A DNA stretch of 46,694 bases from Psychrobacillus vulpis. GTDB lineage: Bacteria; Bacillota; Bacilli; Bacillales_A; Planococcaceae. The position numbers were made by a program, and so were the translations under genes. The notes beneath the pieces were generated by a model. It did not search any database and was not told the DNA's origin. It saw nothing but the letters and a program-made list of their open reading frames with translations. The DNA is taken from NCBI RefSeq assembly GCF_006861825.1, contig NZ_VDGI01000003.1, forward strand, positions 1 to 46,694, in the 5' to 3' direction. Positions 8,234 to 17,711 of this stretch are shown in pieces (the stretch's first letter is position 1; every line of letters begins with the position of its first letter).

Positions 8234-8488
8234 ACAAGGGGTATCAAATTCGATCATTTTGCTGTCATTTTAGGACTTGGAACACGTATTTTTTCTGCAC
8301 TTTTTGTTTTGATTATGTTGGGTGCCATTATGAAAGTAAAACTTTCGGTTGGATTTTTAGGTGCAACAGAGATGGCAGGTTATGAATTGGATCTTGCATT
8401 TTTAGTGATTGCTCTATTTTTGGCTATCAACGGAAGTAAGCTATTGGCAATTGACCAAGTTCTTGTTAATAAAGAAACCGTCGAATGA
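8234..8488 (+). pseudogene. 5'-truncated DoxX family membrane protein
   Basis: The frame ending with TGA at 8486-8488 reads GLGTRIFSALFVLIMLGAIM, then KVKLSVGFLGATEMAGYELD, then a further hydrophobic helix. This is the C-terminal half of DoxX-family membrane proteins, which are about 130-150 residues long. The N-terminal half is absent: upstream the frame meets a stop at 8228, inside the 21-bp array, and there is no start codon with a ribosome site. About 83 codons remain. The break coincides with the array edge, suggesting a deletion or rearrangement there. Confidence 0.75.
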
Positions 8489-8518
8489 TTTCAGAAGAAA
8501 GAAACTTACAAACGTAAA

Positions 8519-8570
8519 AGAAAACAACCTCTTTGCCAATTAAATTTGTCAGAGAGGTTGTTTTCTTTTG
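8519..8570. terminator. Bidirectional terminator between DoxX remnant and topB
   Basis: A 13-bp stem GAAAACAACCTCT with AGAGGTTGTTTTC is followed by TTTT on the plus strand and has an A-rich 5' side that gives Ts on the minus strand. It can serve the converging topB gene. Confidence 0.8.
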
Positions 8571-8586
8571 TTGATGGAAGAAGAAG

Positions 8587-10779
8587 TTATTCTAAATTCA
8601 ACTTCTTCAAAGCTTCTGCTAATGCGTTATTCATAGGCTCTTCTTCTTGATTTTGCTTTTTCAAGTATTTTTGTACATCGCGTTTATCCGCTTTTCCCCC
8701 GGAGCTTTTTTTGCGACGTTCATTGAATGCAGATAGTTTTTCTCGATAGCCACATTTACAAGTGAAAATTTGGCCTTCACCTTCTCCGCGTAGCTCGAGT
8801 TTTTTCTTACATTGTGGACAACGAGCATTGGTAACCCGTGCAACATTTTTGAGGTGGCCACATTCACGATCTTGGCAAACGAGCATTTTACCTTTTTTAC
8901 CATTTACCTCAAGCATTGGTTTACCGCAGTCCGGACAGCTTTTCGTAGAAATATTGTCATGTTTGAATTTTTTATCGCTGTTTTTAATGTCACTTACAAT
9001 CGTTTTTGTATAGTTTTTCATTTCGTTAATGAAGACATTTTTGTTCAATTTACCATTTGCAATGGCTTCTAGTTTCTGTTCCCACTCGGCAGTAAGATCA
9101 GGAGATTTCAAGTCCTCTGGAACTAGTTCGAGAAGCTGTCTACCTTTGGAAGTAAGGTAAATGTCTTTTCCTTTTTTCTCCATTAAGAAAGAGTTGAAAA
9201 GTTTATCAATAATATCTGCCCTTGTTGCTACAGTTCCTAAACCACCCGTCTTACTAAGCGTTTTTGCTAATTCTTTATCTTGGTTGCCCATATATCTTGC
9301 AGGGTTTTCCATTGCTGTAAGTAAAGTAGCTTCATTAAATCTAGCAGGGGCTTTCGTTTGACCGGAAGTCTCTGTGACCAATGTAATGGAAATTTTATTT
9401 CCTTTTTCGATTCGAGGAAGTATTTGTTCCTTCATGTCTTCAGCATTTTCATCTTCATCAAAACGATTTTCATACACTTCTTTCCAACCAGACGAAAGAA
9501 TTGTCTTTCCTTTAGCTACAAAAGTTTCCTCTCCGATTGAAGCTTTCATAGTAATCTGTTCATATTCGAATGGAGGATACAATACAGCTAAAAATCGTTT
9601 CACAACTAAATCGTAAATTTTGCGTTCTTTATCTGTAAAGTTTGTTAGGTTTACAATTTCTTCTGTTGGAATAATAGCGTGATGATCCGAAACTTTACTA
9701 TCATCTACAAAGGACTTACTCGCTTTGATAGGTTTTAGTAAAACTTTGTTCGCAAGTTGTCTGTATTGTCCGATACCACATGATTTTAAGCGCTCAGATA
9801 AAGTTTCTACTATATCGCTTGAAAGATATCTAGAATCCGTACGTGGATATGTTAACACTTTGTGTTGCTCATATAATTTTTGCATAATGCCAAGAGTCTC
9901 TTTAGCAGAATAACCAAATGTTTTATTTGCATCACGTTGTAATTCCGTTAAATCATAAAGTTGTGGTGCAAAGCTTTTCTTTTGTTTCGTATCAATATCC
10001 ACAACTGTACCTTGTTTTTTATCTACTTTTGCAAGGATTTGTTCGATTTTTTCTTTGGAAAACGTTTTCGTATCGTTTGTGTTGCTATCTTGCCACGTCA
10101 GTTTTAAATTTCTGTCCGTATGTGCTTCTATCCCGTAATACGTTTTTGGTTTGAAATTTCGAATTTCTTCTTCTCTTTTGGCAATCATTGCAACAGTAGG
10201 AGTTTGCACACGTCCACAAGACAATTGAGCGTTATATTTACTTGTAAGTGCTCTAGTTGCATTTAATCCGATATACCAGTCTGCTTCCGATCGTGACACA
10301 GCTGCATGGTAGAGGTTCTCATAAGCTTTACCTGGTTTTAAATTTTGAAAGCCTTCCTTAATCGCTTTGTCTGTAACAGATGAAATCCAAAGACGTTTTA
10401 TAGGTTTGTTTACTTTTGCTTTATCGATAATCCATCTAGCAACTAACTCACCTTCACGACCAGCGTCAGTAGCAATAATAATATCGCTCACATCCGTTCG
10501 GATTAATTGGCTTTTGACCGCATTATACTGCTTGCTCGTTTGTTTAATCACGACAAGCTTTAAATCTTTAGGGAGCATCGGTAAATCTTCGAGATTCCAT
10601 GTTTTATATTTAGTGTCATATACTTCGGGATCAGCTAGTGTAACAAGATGACCTAAAGCCCAAGTGACGATATATTTGTCACCTTCTAAGTATCCATTTC
10701 CTTTTTTATGACAATTCAATACTCGTGCGATATCACGAGCTACAGATGGTTTTTCTGCGATTACAACACTTTTTTTCAT
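8587..10779 (-). CDS. topB: DNA topoisomerase III
   Basis: A type IA topoisomerase of 730 residues that passes single strands through a transient 5'-phosphotyrosine nick to decatenate DNA. The TOPRIM domain begins at the N-terminus (VVIAEKPSVARDIA), with the acidic cluster DAGREGE at 105-111. The catalytic tyrosine is Y311 in LTYPRTDSRYLS. The SCGRVQTPTV segment (188-197) is also typical. The C-terminus carries two zinc-ribbon-like Cys clusters (CPDCGKPM...CQDRECGH and CPQCKKKL...CKCGY, about 620-695). The length matches Bacillus TopB (about 727). It is a single-gene unit with its own ribosome site. Nothing suggests a plasmid or ICE origin here, although topB homologues also occur on such elements. 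Confidence 0.95.
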   Translation of the reverse strand: MKKSVVIAEKPSVARDIARVLNCHKKGNGYLEGDKYIVTWALGHLVTLADPEVYDTKYKTWNLEDLPMLPKDLKLVVIKQTSKQYNAVKSQLIRTDVSDIIIATDAGREGELVARWIIDKAKVNKPIKRLWISSVTDKAIKEGFQNLKPGKAYENLYHAAVSRSEADWYIGLNATRALTSKYNAQLSCGRVQTPTVAMIAKREEEIRNFKPKTYYGIEAHTDRNLKLTWQDSNTNDTKTFSKEKIEQILAKVDKKQGTVVDIDTKQKKSFAPQLYDLTELQRDANKTFGYSAKETLGIMQKLYEQHKVLTYPRTDSRYLSSDIVETLSERLKSCGIGQYRQLANKVLLKPIKASKSFVDDSKVSDHHAIIPTEEIVNLTNFTDKERKIYDLVVKRFLAVLYPPFEYEQITMKASIGEETFVAKGKTILSSGWKEVYENRFDEDENAEDMKEQILPRIEKGNKISITLVTETSGQTKAPARFNEATLLTAMENPARYMGNQDKELAKTLSKTGGLGTVATRADIIDKLFNSFLMEKKGKDIYLTSKGRQLLELVPEDLKSPDLTAEWEQKLEAIANGKLNKNVFINEMKNYTKTIVSDIKNSDKKFKHDNISTKSCPDCGKPMLEVNGKKGKMLVCQDRECGHLKNVARVTNARCPQCKKKLELRGEGEGQIFTCKCGYREKLSAFNERRKKSSGGKADKRDVQKYLKKQNQEEEPMNNALAEALKKLNLE

Positions 10780-10952
10780 ATTTTAACAACCTTTCGGTGA
10801 AACATTGAATATTTAATATAACATAAATTATCTCTAATACTCATTATACAAGGAGTTAACGCCGAAGTCCGTTCTAATACCCTCTATGCAGCTTTAAATA
10901 GCTTCCTTACTAAGTTTTCGATACATGATTAATTTATTTATATAAATTTTGC

Positions 10953-10969
10953 ATACCTTAAAGGGGTAT
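10953..10969. promoter_or_regulatory. Candidate CsoR operator
   Basis: ATACC-N5-GGGGTAT, an imperfect inverted repeat of the CsoR type, lies 54 bases before the cupredoxin gene. Similar words occur before csoR and copZ. Confidence 0.55.
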
Positions 10970-11022
10970 AAAGTATATTTAAAATTGAACAGTATATTCA
11001 AATTTGAAAAAAGGGTGGATAA

Positions 11023-11937
11023 ATGGGGTATTATCAACTTTTTATATTGAGTTCAGTAGGTGTATTAACTTTTATAGTCGTTTTTTTATCTTTGATTTCC
11101 AAAAAGAAATTTAGCCCTATGCAAGGGATGGTAATATCCATGTTTTTCGGCATGAATACTGGATTAACTATAGGGGTACTTTTAGGAGGAACATTTCAAG
11201 GTAACTTATTTCTTTCCACAATTGTTTCGATGGCAATCGGAATGTTAGCTGGTTTGCTTTGTGGGATATGCTTTACCATTCTATCTATGTTGGAAGGTTT
11301 AATGGCTGGTTTGATGGGTGGAATGATGGGGGCAATGCTAGGGGAGATGGTAATTGAAGAGCAATTAATAGATTTAATAAGGATATTTCTATTGTTATCA
11401 ATAACTACTATTTTTTTATTTGTCTTATTCCAACAACCAAAAAATCAAAAGACAAAGAATAATTTATGGTTATTAAAACCAATCCTTCTAGCAACAAGTA
11501 TTCTTATTTTTATCGTTGTCGAAGATTCATTAGCTAAAAAACAAATAGGTTCTATATTCAAAGAATTTTCACAAAGTCACAGTAATCATTCAGTTAATAT
11601 GAAGGGCAACACAGAACAAGTAATTTCGATACAAGCTGAAAAAATGAAATACTCCCTCTCAAATATTGAAGTGAAGAAAGATCAACAAGTCACGCTTATT
11701 CTTGAAAACCTAGATCCAGTTGAGCATGATATTGAGTTCAATACAACATTTTATGAAACAAAAAATGGAAGTCAGCATAAAAATCATTCTAATAAAGATT
11801 TCATACATCTCCATGCACAACCACAAACTAGTAGTAAGCAATCATTTGTTATGACTAAATCAGGTATATATGAATATTATTGTACTATAGCAGGTCACAA
11901 AGAATTAGGCATTGTTGGACGAGTGATAGTGAAGTGA
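11023..11937 (+). CDS. Membrane protein with C-terminal cupredoxin domain
   Basis: A 304-residue protein. Residues 1-170 hold about five membrane segments, including a Gly/Met-rich one at 88-110 (LMAGLMGGMMGAMLG). Residues about 200-304 form a cupredoxin-like domain outside the membrane. His235 (VEHDIEF), Cys287 and His292 (YYCTIAGH) are in the positions of type-1 copper ligands. The usual axial Met (GMVG in relatives) is Ile297 here (GIVG). A His-rich linker (SHSNHS, QHKNHSNKDFIHLH) could also bind copper. It opens the copper island, preceded by a CsoR-type operator and a GGGTGG ribosome site. Role inferred: binding or passing copper at the outer membrane face; electron transfer is possible but unproven. 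Confidence 0.75.
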   Translation: MGYYQLFILSSVGVLTFIVVFLSLISKKKFSPMQGMVISMFFGMNTGLTIGVLLGGTFQGNLFLSTIVSMAIGMLAGLLCGICFTILSMLEGLMAGLMGGMMGAMLGEMVIEEQLIDLIRIFLLLSITTIFLFVLFQQPKNQKTKNNLWLLKPILLATSILIFIVVEDSLAKKQIGSIFKEFSQSHSNHSVNMKGNTEQVISIQAEKMKYSLSNIEVKKDQQVTLILENLDPVEHDIEFNTTFYETKNGSQHKNHSNKDFIHLHAQPQTSSKQSFVMTKSGIYEYYCTIAGHKELGIVGRVIVK

Positions 11938-11955
11938 AAGTTACAGTGAATAATA

Positions 11956-11999
11956 TTGACTTGTAAATGTGGAAAAGTTAATATAGGGGTACAGGGTAT
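11956..11999 (+). promoter_or_regulatory. csoR promoter with overlapping CsoR-type operator
   Basis: TTGACT (11956-11961) and TAATAT (11979-11984) are 17 bp apart. The word GGGGTACAGGGTAT (11986-11999) begins right after the -10 box, so a bound CsoR would block initiation. Confidence 0.7.
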
Positions 12000-12024
12000 A
12001 TGTAGACGGAAAGGGGTGAGTGTA

Positions 12025-12312
12025 ATGCATGAAACAAATAAAACAACTATCCAGCCAAATAAACAACAACTTCTTAACCGATTAAAACGTATTGAAGGGC
12101 AAGTAAGAGGGGTCCATCAAATGGTGGAAAATGATCGTTATTGTGTAGATATATTACATCAAATAAGTGCCATCCAATCAGCAATGAATAAGGTCTCTTT
12201 AGCCTTACTTGAAGATCATACACATCACTGCGTTTCGAGTGCCATTAAAGGTAATGATGGTGAAGCTGCTATTAAGGAATTGATGGATGTTATGAAGACG
12301 ATGACTAAATAA
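12025..12312 (+). CDS. csoR: Copper-sensing repressor CsoR
   Basis: A 95-residue all-helical repressor of the CsoR/RcnR family that releases DNA when it binds Cu(I). The ligands C40 (RYCVDIL), H65 and C69 (DHTHHC) have the same spacing (25 and 4) as C45-H70-C74 of Bacillus CsoR, which indicates copper rather than nickel or formaldehyde sensing. The conserved RLKRIEGQVRGV is at 19-30. The ATG at 12025 follows AAAGGGGTGAG; a GTG at 12016 is in frame but sits in that ribosome site. It has its own promoter and terminator, and CsoR-like boxes flank it, so it probably represses itself, copZ-copA and the cupredoxin gene. Confidence 0.93.
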   Translation: MHETNKTTIQPNKQQLLNRLKRIEGQVRGVHQMVENDRYCVDILHQISAIQSAMNKVSLALLEDHTHHCVSSAIKGNDGEAAIKELMDVMKTMTK

Positions 12313-12345
12313 AAAAAGTATTATATTAAATACTTTTTTATTTTT
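12312..12345 (+). terminator. csoR terminator
   Basis: An AAAAAAGTATT/AATACTTTTTT stem with a T-rich tail lies immediately after the csoR stop codon, separating it from copZ. Confidence 0.8.
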
Positions 12346-12348
12346 CAT

Positions 12349-12378
12349 TTGACATACTATACAGGGGTATAGTAATGT
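12349..12378 (+). promoter_or_regulatory. copZ-copA promoter and CsoR operator
   Basis: TTGACA (12349-12354) is followed by the palindrome TACTATAC-AGGG-GTATAGTA minus its shared G (12355-12374). The -10 is probably TAATGT at 12373-12378 (18-bp spacer). The operator fills the spacer between the promoter boxes. Confidence 0.7.
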
Positions 12379-12410
12379 GGAGTTATAAATTAAATAGGAG
12401 GTTTTTTGAA

Positions 12411-12614
12411 ATGAAAGATACACTTAAGGTACAAGGAATGTCATGTAATCATTGTGTTAATTCTATCGAAGGAAGCGTTGGGGAACTTGCTGGTGTTTCC
12501 ACAGTAAAAGTTGATTTAGCTGCTGGTGAAGTAGTCGTTGACTTTGATAACGAAAAAACATCCCTTGAACAAATTAAAGAAACAATTGAAGAACAAGGAT
12601 ACGACATTGTTTAA
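12411..12614 (+). CDS. copZ: Copper chaperone CopZ
   Basis: A 67-residue heavy-metal-associated (HMA) domain protein that carries Cu(I) in the cytosol to CopA. The metal site is MSCNHC with C12 and C15. The rest follows the beta-alpha-beta-beta-alpha-beta pattern and ends GYDIV. The ATG at 12411 lies 8 bases after TAGGAGG; the frame can be extended to 12375 but without a ribosome site and through the promoter. It sits 123 bp before copA and shares its CsoR-controlled promoter. Confidence 0.95.
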   Translation: MKDTLKVQGMSCNHCVNSIEGSVGELAGVSTVKVDLAAGEVVVDFDNEKTSLEQIKETIEEQGYDIV

Positions 12615-12737
12615 TATTCAATTATATTTTAAAAAGCTCGTAACAAATATTCATATGCTTTAAGGAGATTGTGCCTATTGGTATGGTCTTTCTTTTTCAA
12701 ATAAATATACCCCCACTAAGTATTGGAGGAGTTATAA

Positions 12738-15155
12738 ATGGCGACTGAGGAAAAGACGCTGCAAATTAATGGCATGACATGTGCGGCGTGTGCAAATCGT
12801 ATTGAAAAAGGTCTTTCAAAAATTGAAGGCGTAGAAAAAGCTAACGTGAATTTTGCATTAGAAAGATCAACTGTAGTTTTTGATCCGATTAAAACAAATG
12901 TAAAAGAGTTTCAAGAGAAAATTGAAAAGCTTGGATATAGCGTAATCCAAGAAAAAATAGATTTTGATATAACAGGTATGACATGTGCAGCATGTGCAAC
13001 AAAAATTGAAAAAAGAATAAATAAGATGGATGGAGTTGCAAGCGCAAACGTTAATTTTGCACTGGAAACAATTACAGTTGAATACGACAGCAAACAAGTA
13101 GAAGCTAATGAAATGATAAATGCAGTAAAGAAACTTGGATACGAGTTAATACCTAAACTAGATAGCAAACAGAAGATGGATCATAAAGAACAAGAGATAA
13201 AAAAACAATATAAGAAATTTATATTTTCGCTTATATTTACAATCCCGCTGTTGTGGACGATGGTTTTACATTTTGAGTTTTTATCTTTTATTTACATGCC
13301 TCACATTCTTATGAACCCATGGGTACAGTTTGCATTGGCTACTCCTGTACAATTTATCGTTGGTGCACAGTTTTATAGAGGTGCCTATAACTCGCTAAGA
13401 AATAGAAGTGCCAACATGGACGTGTTAGTTGCATTAGGAACTAGTGCAGCTTACTTCTATAGTTTGTATCTAACATTAGAATGGATGAATGCAGGGGGAA
13501 CTGGAAGCACCGAGTTATACTTTGAAGCATCTGCTGTAATTATTACGCTTATTGTTCTAGGTAAGTTGTTTGAAGTACGAGCAAAAGGTAAAACAAGCCA
13601 GGCAATTCAAAAGTTGCTTGGATTGCAGGCTAAAACTGCTCGTATCCTTAAAGATGGAGTAGAGAAGGAAGTTCCTATTGAAGAAGTTGTACTAGGGGAT
13701 ATGATCCTTGTAAAGCCAGGTGAAAAAATACCTGTCGATGGAGAAATTGTAGATGGTAGATCTGCAATTGATGAGTCAATGCTTACTGGAGAGAGCATGC
13801 CGGTTGATAAAGTTGCTGGAGACTCTGTTATTGGTGCTACGATCAATAAAAATGGTTCTTTGAAAATTAAAGCAACAAAAGTTGGGAAAAATACAGCACT
13901 AGCCCAAATTGTTAAAGTGGTAGAAGAAGCTCAGGGATCTAAAGCAGACATTCAGCGCCTAGCAGATAGGATTTCTGGAATCTTTGTACCAGTAGTAGTA
14001 GGAATTGCGATAGTTACATTCTTTATTTGGTATTTCGCTGTGACACCAGGTGATTTCCGTTCGGCACTTATGCCAACTATTTCTATTTTGGTTATTGCAT
14101 GTCCTTGTGCACTTGGCTTGGCTACACCAACATCCATTATGGCTGGTTCAGGTAGAGCAGCTGAAATGGGGCTTCTTTTTAAAGGTGGAGAGCATCTAGA
14201 AAATACACAATCGATTAATACTATTGTTCTAGACAAAACGGGTACCGTGACTAAAGGAGAGCCTGAACTAACTGATATTTCAGTAGTAGAAGGATTTAAT
14301 GAAGAAGAAGTGCTTCAATTAATCGGAACAGCAGAAAATCAATCAGAGCACCCACTTGCTCAAGCGATTGTTAAAGGTGTAAAAGAAAAAGGTATTGCGC
14401 TACTTGAGCCAAGTGAGTTTGAAGCATTACCAGGGTACGGTATTCGAGCTCTAGTGCAAGATCAAGAAGTATTAGTTGGTACAAGAAAGCTAATGAATCA
14501 ACAAAATATTGATATTCTAGATTTAGAATCATTAATGGAAAAGCTTGAAAGCGATGGGAAAACAGCGATGATATTTGCACTAAATAATAAAGTTGCAGGT
14601 GTAGTAGCAGTAGCAGATACAGTGAAGGAAACATCTAGAGAAGCAATTGCACGAATGCAAAAATTAGGCCTAGAAGTTATTATGCTAACTGGTGACAATC
14701 AGCGTACTGCTGAAGCAATTGCCAAGCAGGTAGGTGTAACGAATGTCATTGCAGAGGTTTTACCAGAACAGAAAAGTGAAGAGATTAAAAAACTTCAAAA
14801 ACAAGGGAAAAATGTAGCGATGGTTGGAGACGGTATCAATGACGCTCCTGCATTAGCGGTAGCAAACATTGGTATGGCGGTAGGTACAGGTACAGATATA
14901 GCGATTGAAGCTGCAGATATTACACTGATGCGAGGAGATTTAAATAGCGTAGCAGATGCAATTATTATGAGTCGTAAAACAATGAGAAACATTAAACAGA
15001 ATCTATTTTTTGCCTTTATTTACAACACAATAGGCATTCCAATTGCGGCAATTGGCTTACTTGCACCTTGGGTTGCCGGCGCAGCAATGGCATTCAGTTC
15101 CGTTTCAGTTGTCGTGAATGCTCTACGTCTTCAAAAAGTAAATTTGAAAAACTAA
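12738..15155 (+). CDS. copA: Copper-exporting P1B-type ATPase CopA
   Basis: An 805-residue Cu(I)-transporting P-type ATPase of the cytoplasmic membrane. Two N-terminal HMA domains each carry MTCAAC (C15/C18 and C83/C86). Membrane helices follow, with the actuator motif TGES near 350. The membrane copper site CPC is in [12 protein letters not shown], the phosphorylation site is DKTGTVTKG, and MLTGDN and [10 protein letters not shown] complete the ATP and hinge motifs. Length and order match Bacillus CopA (about 800). The ribosome site is GGAGGAG before ATG. It follows copZ with no terminator between, so chaperone and pump are likely one transcript under CsoR. All key residues are present. Confidence 0.96.
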   Translation: MATEEKTLQINGMTCAACANRIEKGLSKIEGVEKANVNFALERSTVVFDPIKTNVKEFQEKIEKLGYSVIQEKIDFDITGMTCAACATKIEKRINKMDGVASANVNFALETITVEYDSKQVEANEMINAVKKLGYELIPKLDSKQKMDHKEQEIKKQYKKFIFSLIFTIPLLWTMVLHFEFLSFIYMPHILMNPWVQFALATPVQFIVGAQFYRGAYNSLRNRSANMDVLVALGTSAAYFYSLYLTLEWMNAGGTGSTELYFEASAVIITLIVLGKLFEVRAKGKTSQAIQKLLGLQAKTARILKDGVEKEVPIEEVVLGDMILVKPGEKIPVDGEIVDGRSAIDESMLTGESMPVDKVAGDSVIGATINKNGSLKIKATKVGKNTALAQIVKVVEEAQGSKADIQRLADRISGIFVPVVVGIAIVTFFIWYFAVTPGDFRSALMPTISILVIACPCALGLATPTSIMAGSGRAAEMGLLFKGGEHLENTQSINTIVLDKTGTVTKGEPELTDISVVEGFNEEEVLQLIGTAENQSEHPLAQAIVKGVKEKGIALLEPSEFEALPGYGIRALVQDQEVLVGTRKLMNQQNIDILDLESLMEKLESDGKTAMIFALNNKVAGVVAVADTVKETSREAIARMQKLGLEVIMLTGDNQRTAEAIAKQVGVTNVIAEVLPEQKSEEIKKLQKQGKNVAMVGDGINDAPALAVANIGMAVGTGTDIAIEAADITLMRGDLNSVADAIIMSRKTMRNIKQNLFFAFIYNTIGIPIAAIGLLAPWVAGAAMAFSSVSVVVNALRLQKVNLKN

Positions 15156-15280
15156 ATCTTTTAAGGGCCTATATTCAAAAGCAAATTTCACTTAATATAT
15201 GCCCGTATTTGCACCTATAAAAAGAATTTAGTTTAAATGGAAAGTATGATGATTAAGCAAAGTATATGAGGAGGTTAAGA

Positions 15281-15850
15281 ATGAGTAAAAAAGTATATTT
15301 AGGAATTATTAGTTTGGTTTCTATTTTGATGCTATACGCATGTGGCAATGGTGGAGAGAAGACGAATTCAAATGAAAGTATGGATAATAATTCTAAAACC
15401 GAAGAAAATATGCACATGAATCATTCTAGTTCAGGTGAAGTTCCTTCAAGTTTAAAAGTAGCAGAAAATCCTACTTTTAAAGTAGGGAGTAAAGCGATTA
15501 TCGAAGCTGATCACATGGAAGGGATGAATGGTGCCGAAGCAACGATAGTTGGTGCCTATGATACTACTGTTTATACTATTTCCTATACCCCAACAAATGG
15601 GGGAGAAAGAGTAGAGAATCATAAATGGGTTATCCAAGAAGAGATCAAAGATGCTGGTGACAAAACTCTAGAACCAGGAACTGAAGTTACTATAGAGGCA
15701 GATCACATGGAAGGTATGGAAGGTGTTACAGCAGAAATTGATTCCTCGGAAAAAACGACAGTATACATGGTTAATTACACTCCAACAACTGGTGGAGAAG
15801 AAGTGAAAAATCATAAATGGGTAACTGAAAGTGAACTGACGAATAAGTGA
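15281..15850 (+). CDS. YdhK-type lipoprotein with two DUF1541 repeats
   Basis: A 189-residue secreted lipoprotein. The signal peptide ends with the lipobox LYAC, the Cys at about 21. A Met/His-rich linker (ENMHMNHSS) follows, then two direct repeats of about 60 residues, each with IEADHMEGM, a short variable segment, then YT.T.GGE and NHKWV. This is the DUF1541 (YdhK) arrangement. The His, Met and acidic residues of DHMEGM suggest metal binding, and the copper-island position supports copper. GAGGAGG lies before the ATG at 15281; the upstream in-frame ATG at 15266 overlaps that site. It is the last gene of the island, followed by a terminator. Confidence 0.8.
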   Translation: MSKKVYLGIISLVSILMLYACGNGGEKTNSNESMDNNSKTEENMHMNHSSSGEVPSSLKVAENPTFKVGSKAIIEADHMEGMNGAEATIVGAYDTTVYTISYTPTNGGERVENHKWVIQEEIKDAGDKTLEPGTEVTIEADHMEGMEGVTAEIDSSEKTTVYMVNYTPTTGGEEVKNHKWVTESELTNK

Positions 15851-15858
15851 AATAAGAG

Positions 15859-15924
15859 CCATAGATAGATTCCTCTTATCGATTGTGTTATCAATCATAC
15901 AAAAGGAATATCTATGGTTTTTTA
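15859..15924 (+). terminator. Terminator of the copper island
   Basis: CCATAGATAGATTCC pairs with GGAATATCTATGG (one bulge) and is followed by six Ts. Confidence 0.75.
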
Positions 15925-16143
15925 TTTGAGTAAATTAATAAGAAACATTAAAAATATTTCGATGAGAGCGTCTATCTGGTGTTCTTTATCGTATTGTGTC
16001 CACTATTCCGCAGTAAGTTGATCTTTAATTAAGGGAGTTGGAAACAATTATTATCTACGTTGTGATCGGTTTGTGGTATTAGAACTGCAAAGATTTTTTC
16101 ATAATGCTAAAATACTTCACAAATCAATCCAAGGATAATTATT

Positions 16144-17322
16144 CTACTCTTTTGTATTGTAATTATCTCCACCCCCGAACATATATTTTTTTGTATTTTT
16201 TGATATATTGATGATTATAGTTAATGCAAATATTGTTGCTAAAACAGAACTTCCCCCATAACTAAATAAAGGCAAAGGTATTCCTGTGATAGGTACTAAA
16301 CCTATTACCATTCCAATATTTTCAAAAACATGAAAGGTAAGCATAGAACATACTCCCGAAGCTATTAAAATTTCATATTCACCTTTATTTTTGAAGGCTA
16401 TCCTAAAAATCCTGTAGATTAAAGCAAAATACAAAGTAACTATTATAGAAGAACCAAGAAAACCAAATTCTTCCGAAATAGTAGTAAAAATAAAATCGGA
16501 ATGGGCTTCAGGGACATATACAATACCTTCAGTAAAACCTTTTCCGTACAACATACCTGAAGCAATAGAAAGAATAGATTGGCTTAATTGATAACTAATA
16601 CCCAAACTATCAGAGAAAGGATCCAACCAAGAATGAATTCTATCTAGTTGGTATTGTCCTAAGAAAGCTAATAATATTTCTTGATTGTATAAAAAGCACA
16701 AAGCTAAAAAAACTATTAAAGCAATTCCGCAACCAAATATGCTAACAATAATTCTCCAATCTATTCTTGATATAAGTATCATCCCCAGCATAATAGAAAC
16801 AAAAACCATACCAGTTCCTGCATCCGGTTGAAGCACTACTATCAGTAAAGGAAGTAAAGTAATTAAAAAAATTTTAATAAGCAACCATATATCCAATCTC
16901 AAACTTTTTGTAGTATTTATATTGTTGTGGTCAGAAATTATTCTAGCCAGAAATAGAATTAGAAAGATTTTCATCAATTCTGAAGGTTGTATAGAACCAA
17001 ATCCTGGTACTGAGAACCAGGCTTTTATTCCTTTAATCTCCGGTGCTATACTTTCCGGAGAAATCATAAGTAAAAGTAAGATTAGAATACCAAATAAATA
17101 TAAGTACAAAGACAACTTTTTTATTTGTTCAAAATCAAATAAAAATATAAGTGATGACACTATTATGCCCGTAATAAACCAGACTGCTTGTTTTAAGGCA
17201 AAGTTATCAAGATAAGGCAAATCCTTTTGTGCACTATAAATAAACGCACAACTTATGCACATAAAAATAATAATTATCAAATAAATGCTAATATCTATTT
17301 TACTAATCTTATTTTCTTCCAT
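16144..17322 (-). CDS. SEDS-family peptidoglycan polymerase, RodA-like
   Basis: A 392-residue integral membrane protein with about ten helices, in the SEDS family of lipid II polymerases (RodA, FtsW, SpoVE). The signature SWLDPFSDSLGISYQ is followed by VPEAHSDFIFTTISEEFGFLG, whose D276 aligns with the essential Asp of RodA. WFSVPGFGSIQPSELMKI (102-119) and the C-terminal GLVPITGIPLPLFSYGGSS are also typical. The length matches Bacillus RodA (393). The ribosome site is AAAGAGG, 8 bases before ATG. It stands alone, convergent with the copper island and divergent from the BlaI-type gene, and no partner class B PBP is next to it. It may be an accessory RodA paralogue. Confidence 0.85.
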   Translation of the reverse strand: MEENKISKIDISIYLIIIIFMCISCAFIYSAQKDLPYLDNFALKQAVWFITGIIVSSLIFLFDFEQIKKLSLYLYLFGILILLLLMISPESIAPEIKGIKAWFSVPGFGSIQPSELMKIFLILFLARIISDHNNINTTKSLRLDIWLLIKIFLITLLPLLIVVLQPDAGTGMVFVSIMLGMILISRIDWRIIVSIFGCGIALIVFLALCFLYNQEILLAFLGQYQLDRIHSWLDPFSDSLGISYQLSQSILSIASGMLYGKGFTEGIVYVPEAHSDFIFTTISEEFGFLGSSIIVTLYFALIYRIFRIAFKNKGEYEILIASGVCSMLTFHVFENIGMVIGLVPITGIPLPLFSYGGSSVLATIFALTIIINISKNTKKYMFGGGDNYNTKE

Positions 17323-17711
17323 TTATTTACCTCTTTCTCTTTAGAAAGTAAAAAAACATGATAACTTAATGTTGTTATCTATTTAGAAATTTACTTTAGA
17401 GGCCTCCCTCGAGAGTACACATAATTTATCACTATTTCCTTTATAAGATTATTAATCTCAACTTATCCATTACATTCCAGTTTTGGTTATATTATAACTT
17501 ATCTTCTGATGGAGTGGGTTAGTTATTTCTATTTCACGCCTGTCCACATCATTTTTTTAGTCCCCTCAAAAAAATATTATTCTTTACGATCTTTTACATC
17601 TTCACTTGATTATTTTTTCTAGTAAAACCTATTAAAACGGAAATTTGGAGAATTAAATACTTTCATTTAAACATCATTTGCACTACAATGAGTAATGTGA
17701 GGTGGATTAAC
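17323..17711. other. Divergent intergenic region between rodA-like and blaI-like genes
   Basis: It contains a nested hairpin on the rodA-like leader side: AAAGTAAA with TTTACTTT (17345-17352 and 17391-17398) enclosing GATAAC/GTTATC. On the other side TACAAT at 17684-17689 is a plausible -10 for the blaI-like gene, with a weak -35. I cannot define a BlaI operator by eye. The rest is A/T-rich and unassigned. Confidence 0.4.

Noticed and set aside
8661-10651. Many plus- and minus-strand frames inside topB
   Set aside because: They are shadows of the topoisomerase gene without start signals.
12690-12725. A fourth CsoR operator (ATACCCCCACT) before copA
   Set aside because: There is no matching second half-site and no promoter boxes; copA is served by the copZ promoter.
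17640-17711. BlaI/MecI-type operator
   Set aside because: Only a weak CATT...AATG dyad is seen; I could not match a clear TACA-N-TGTA palindrome.
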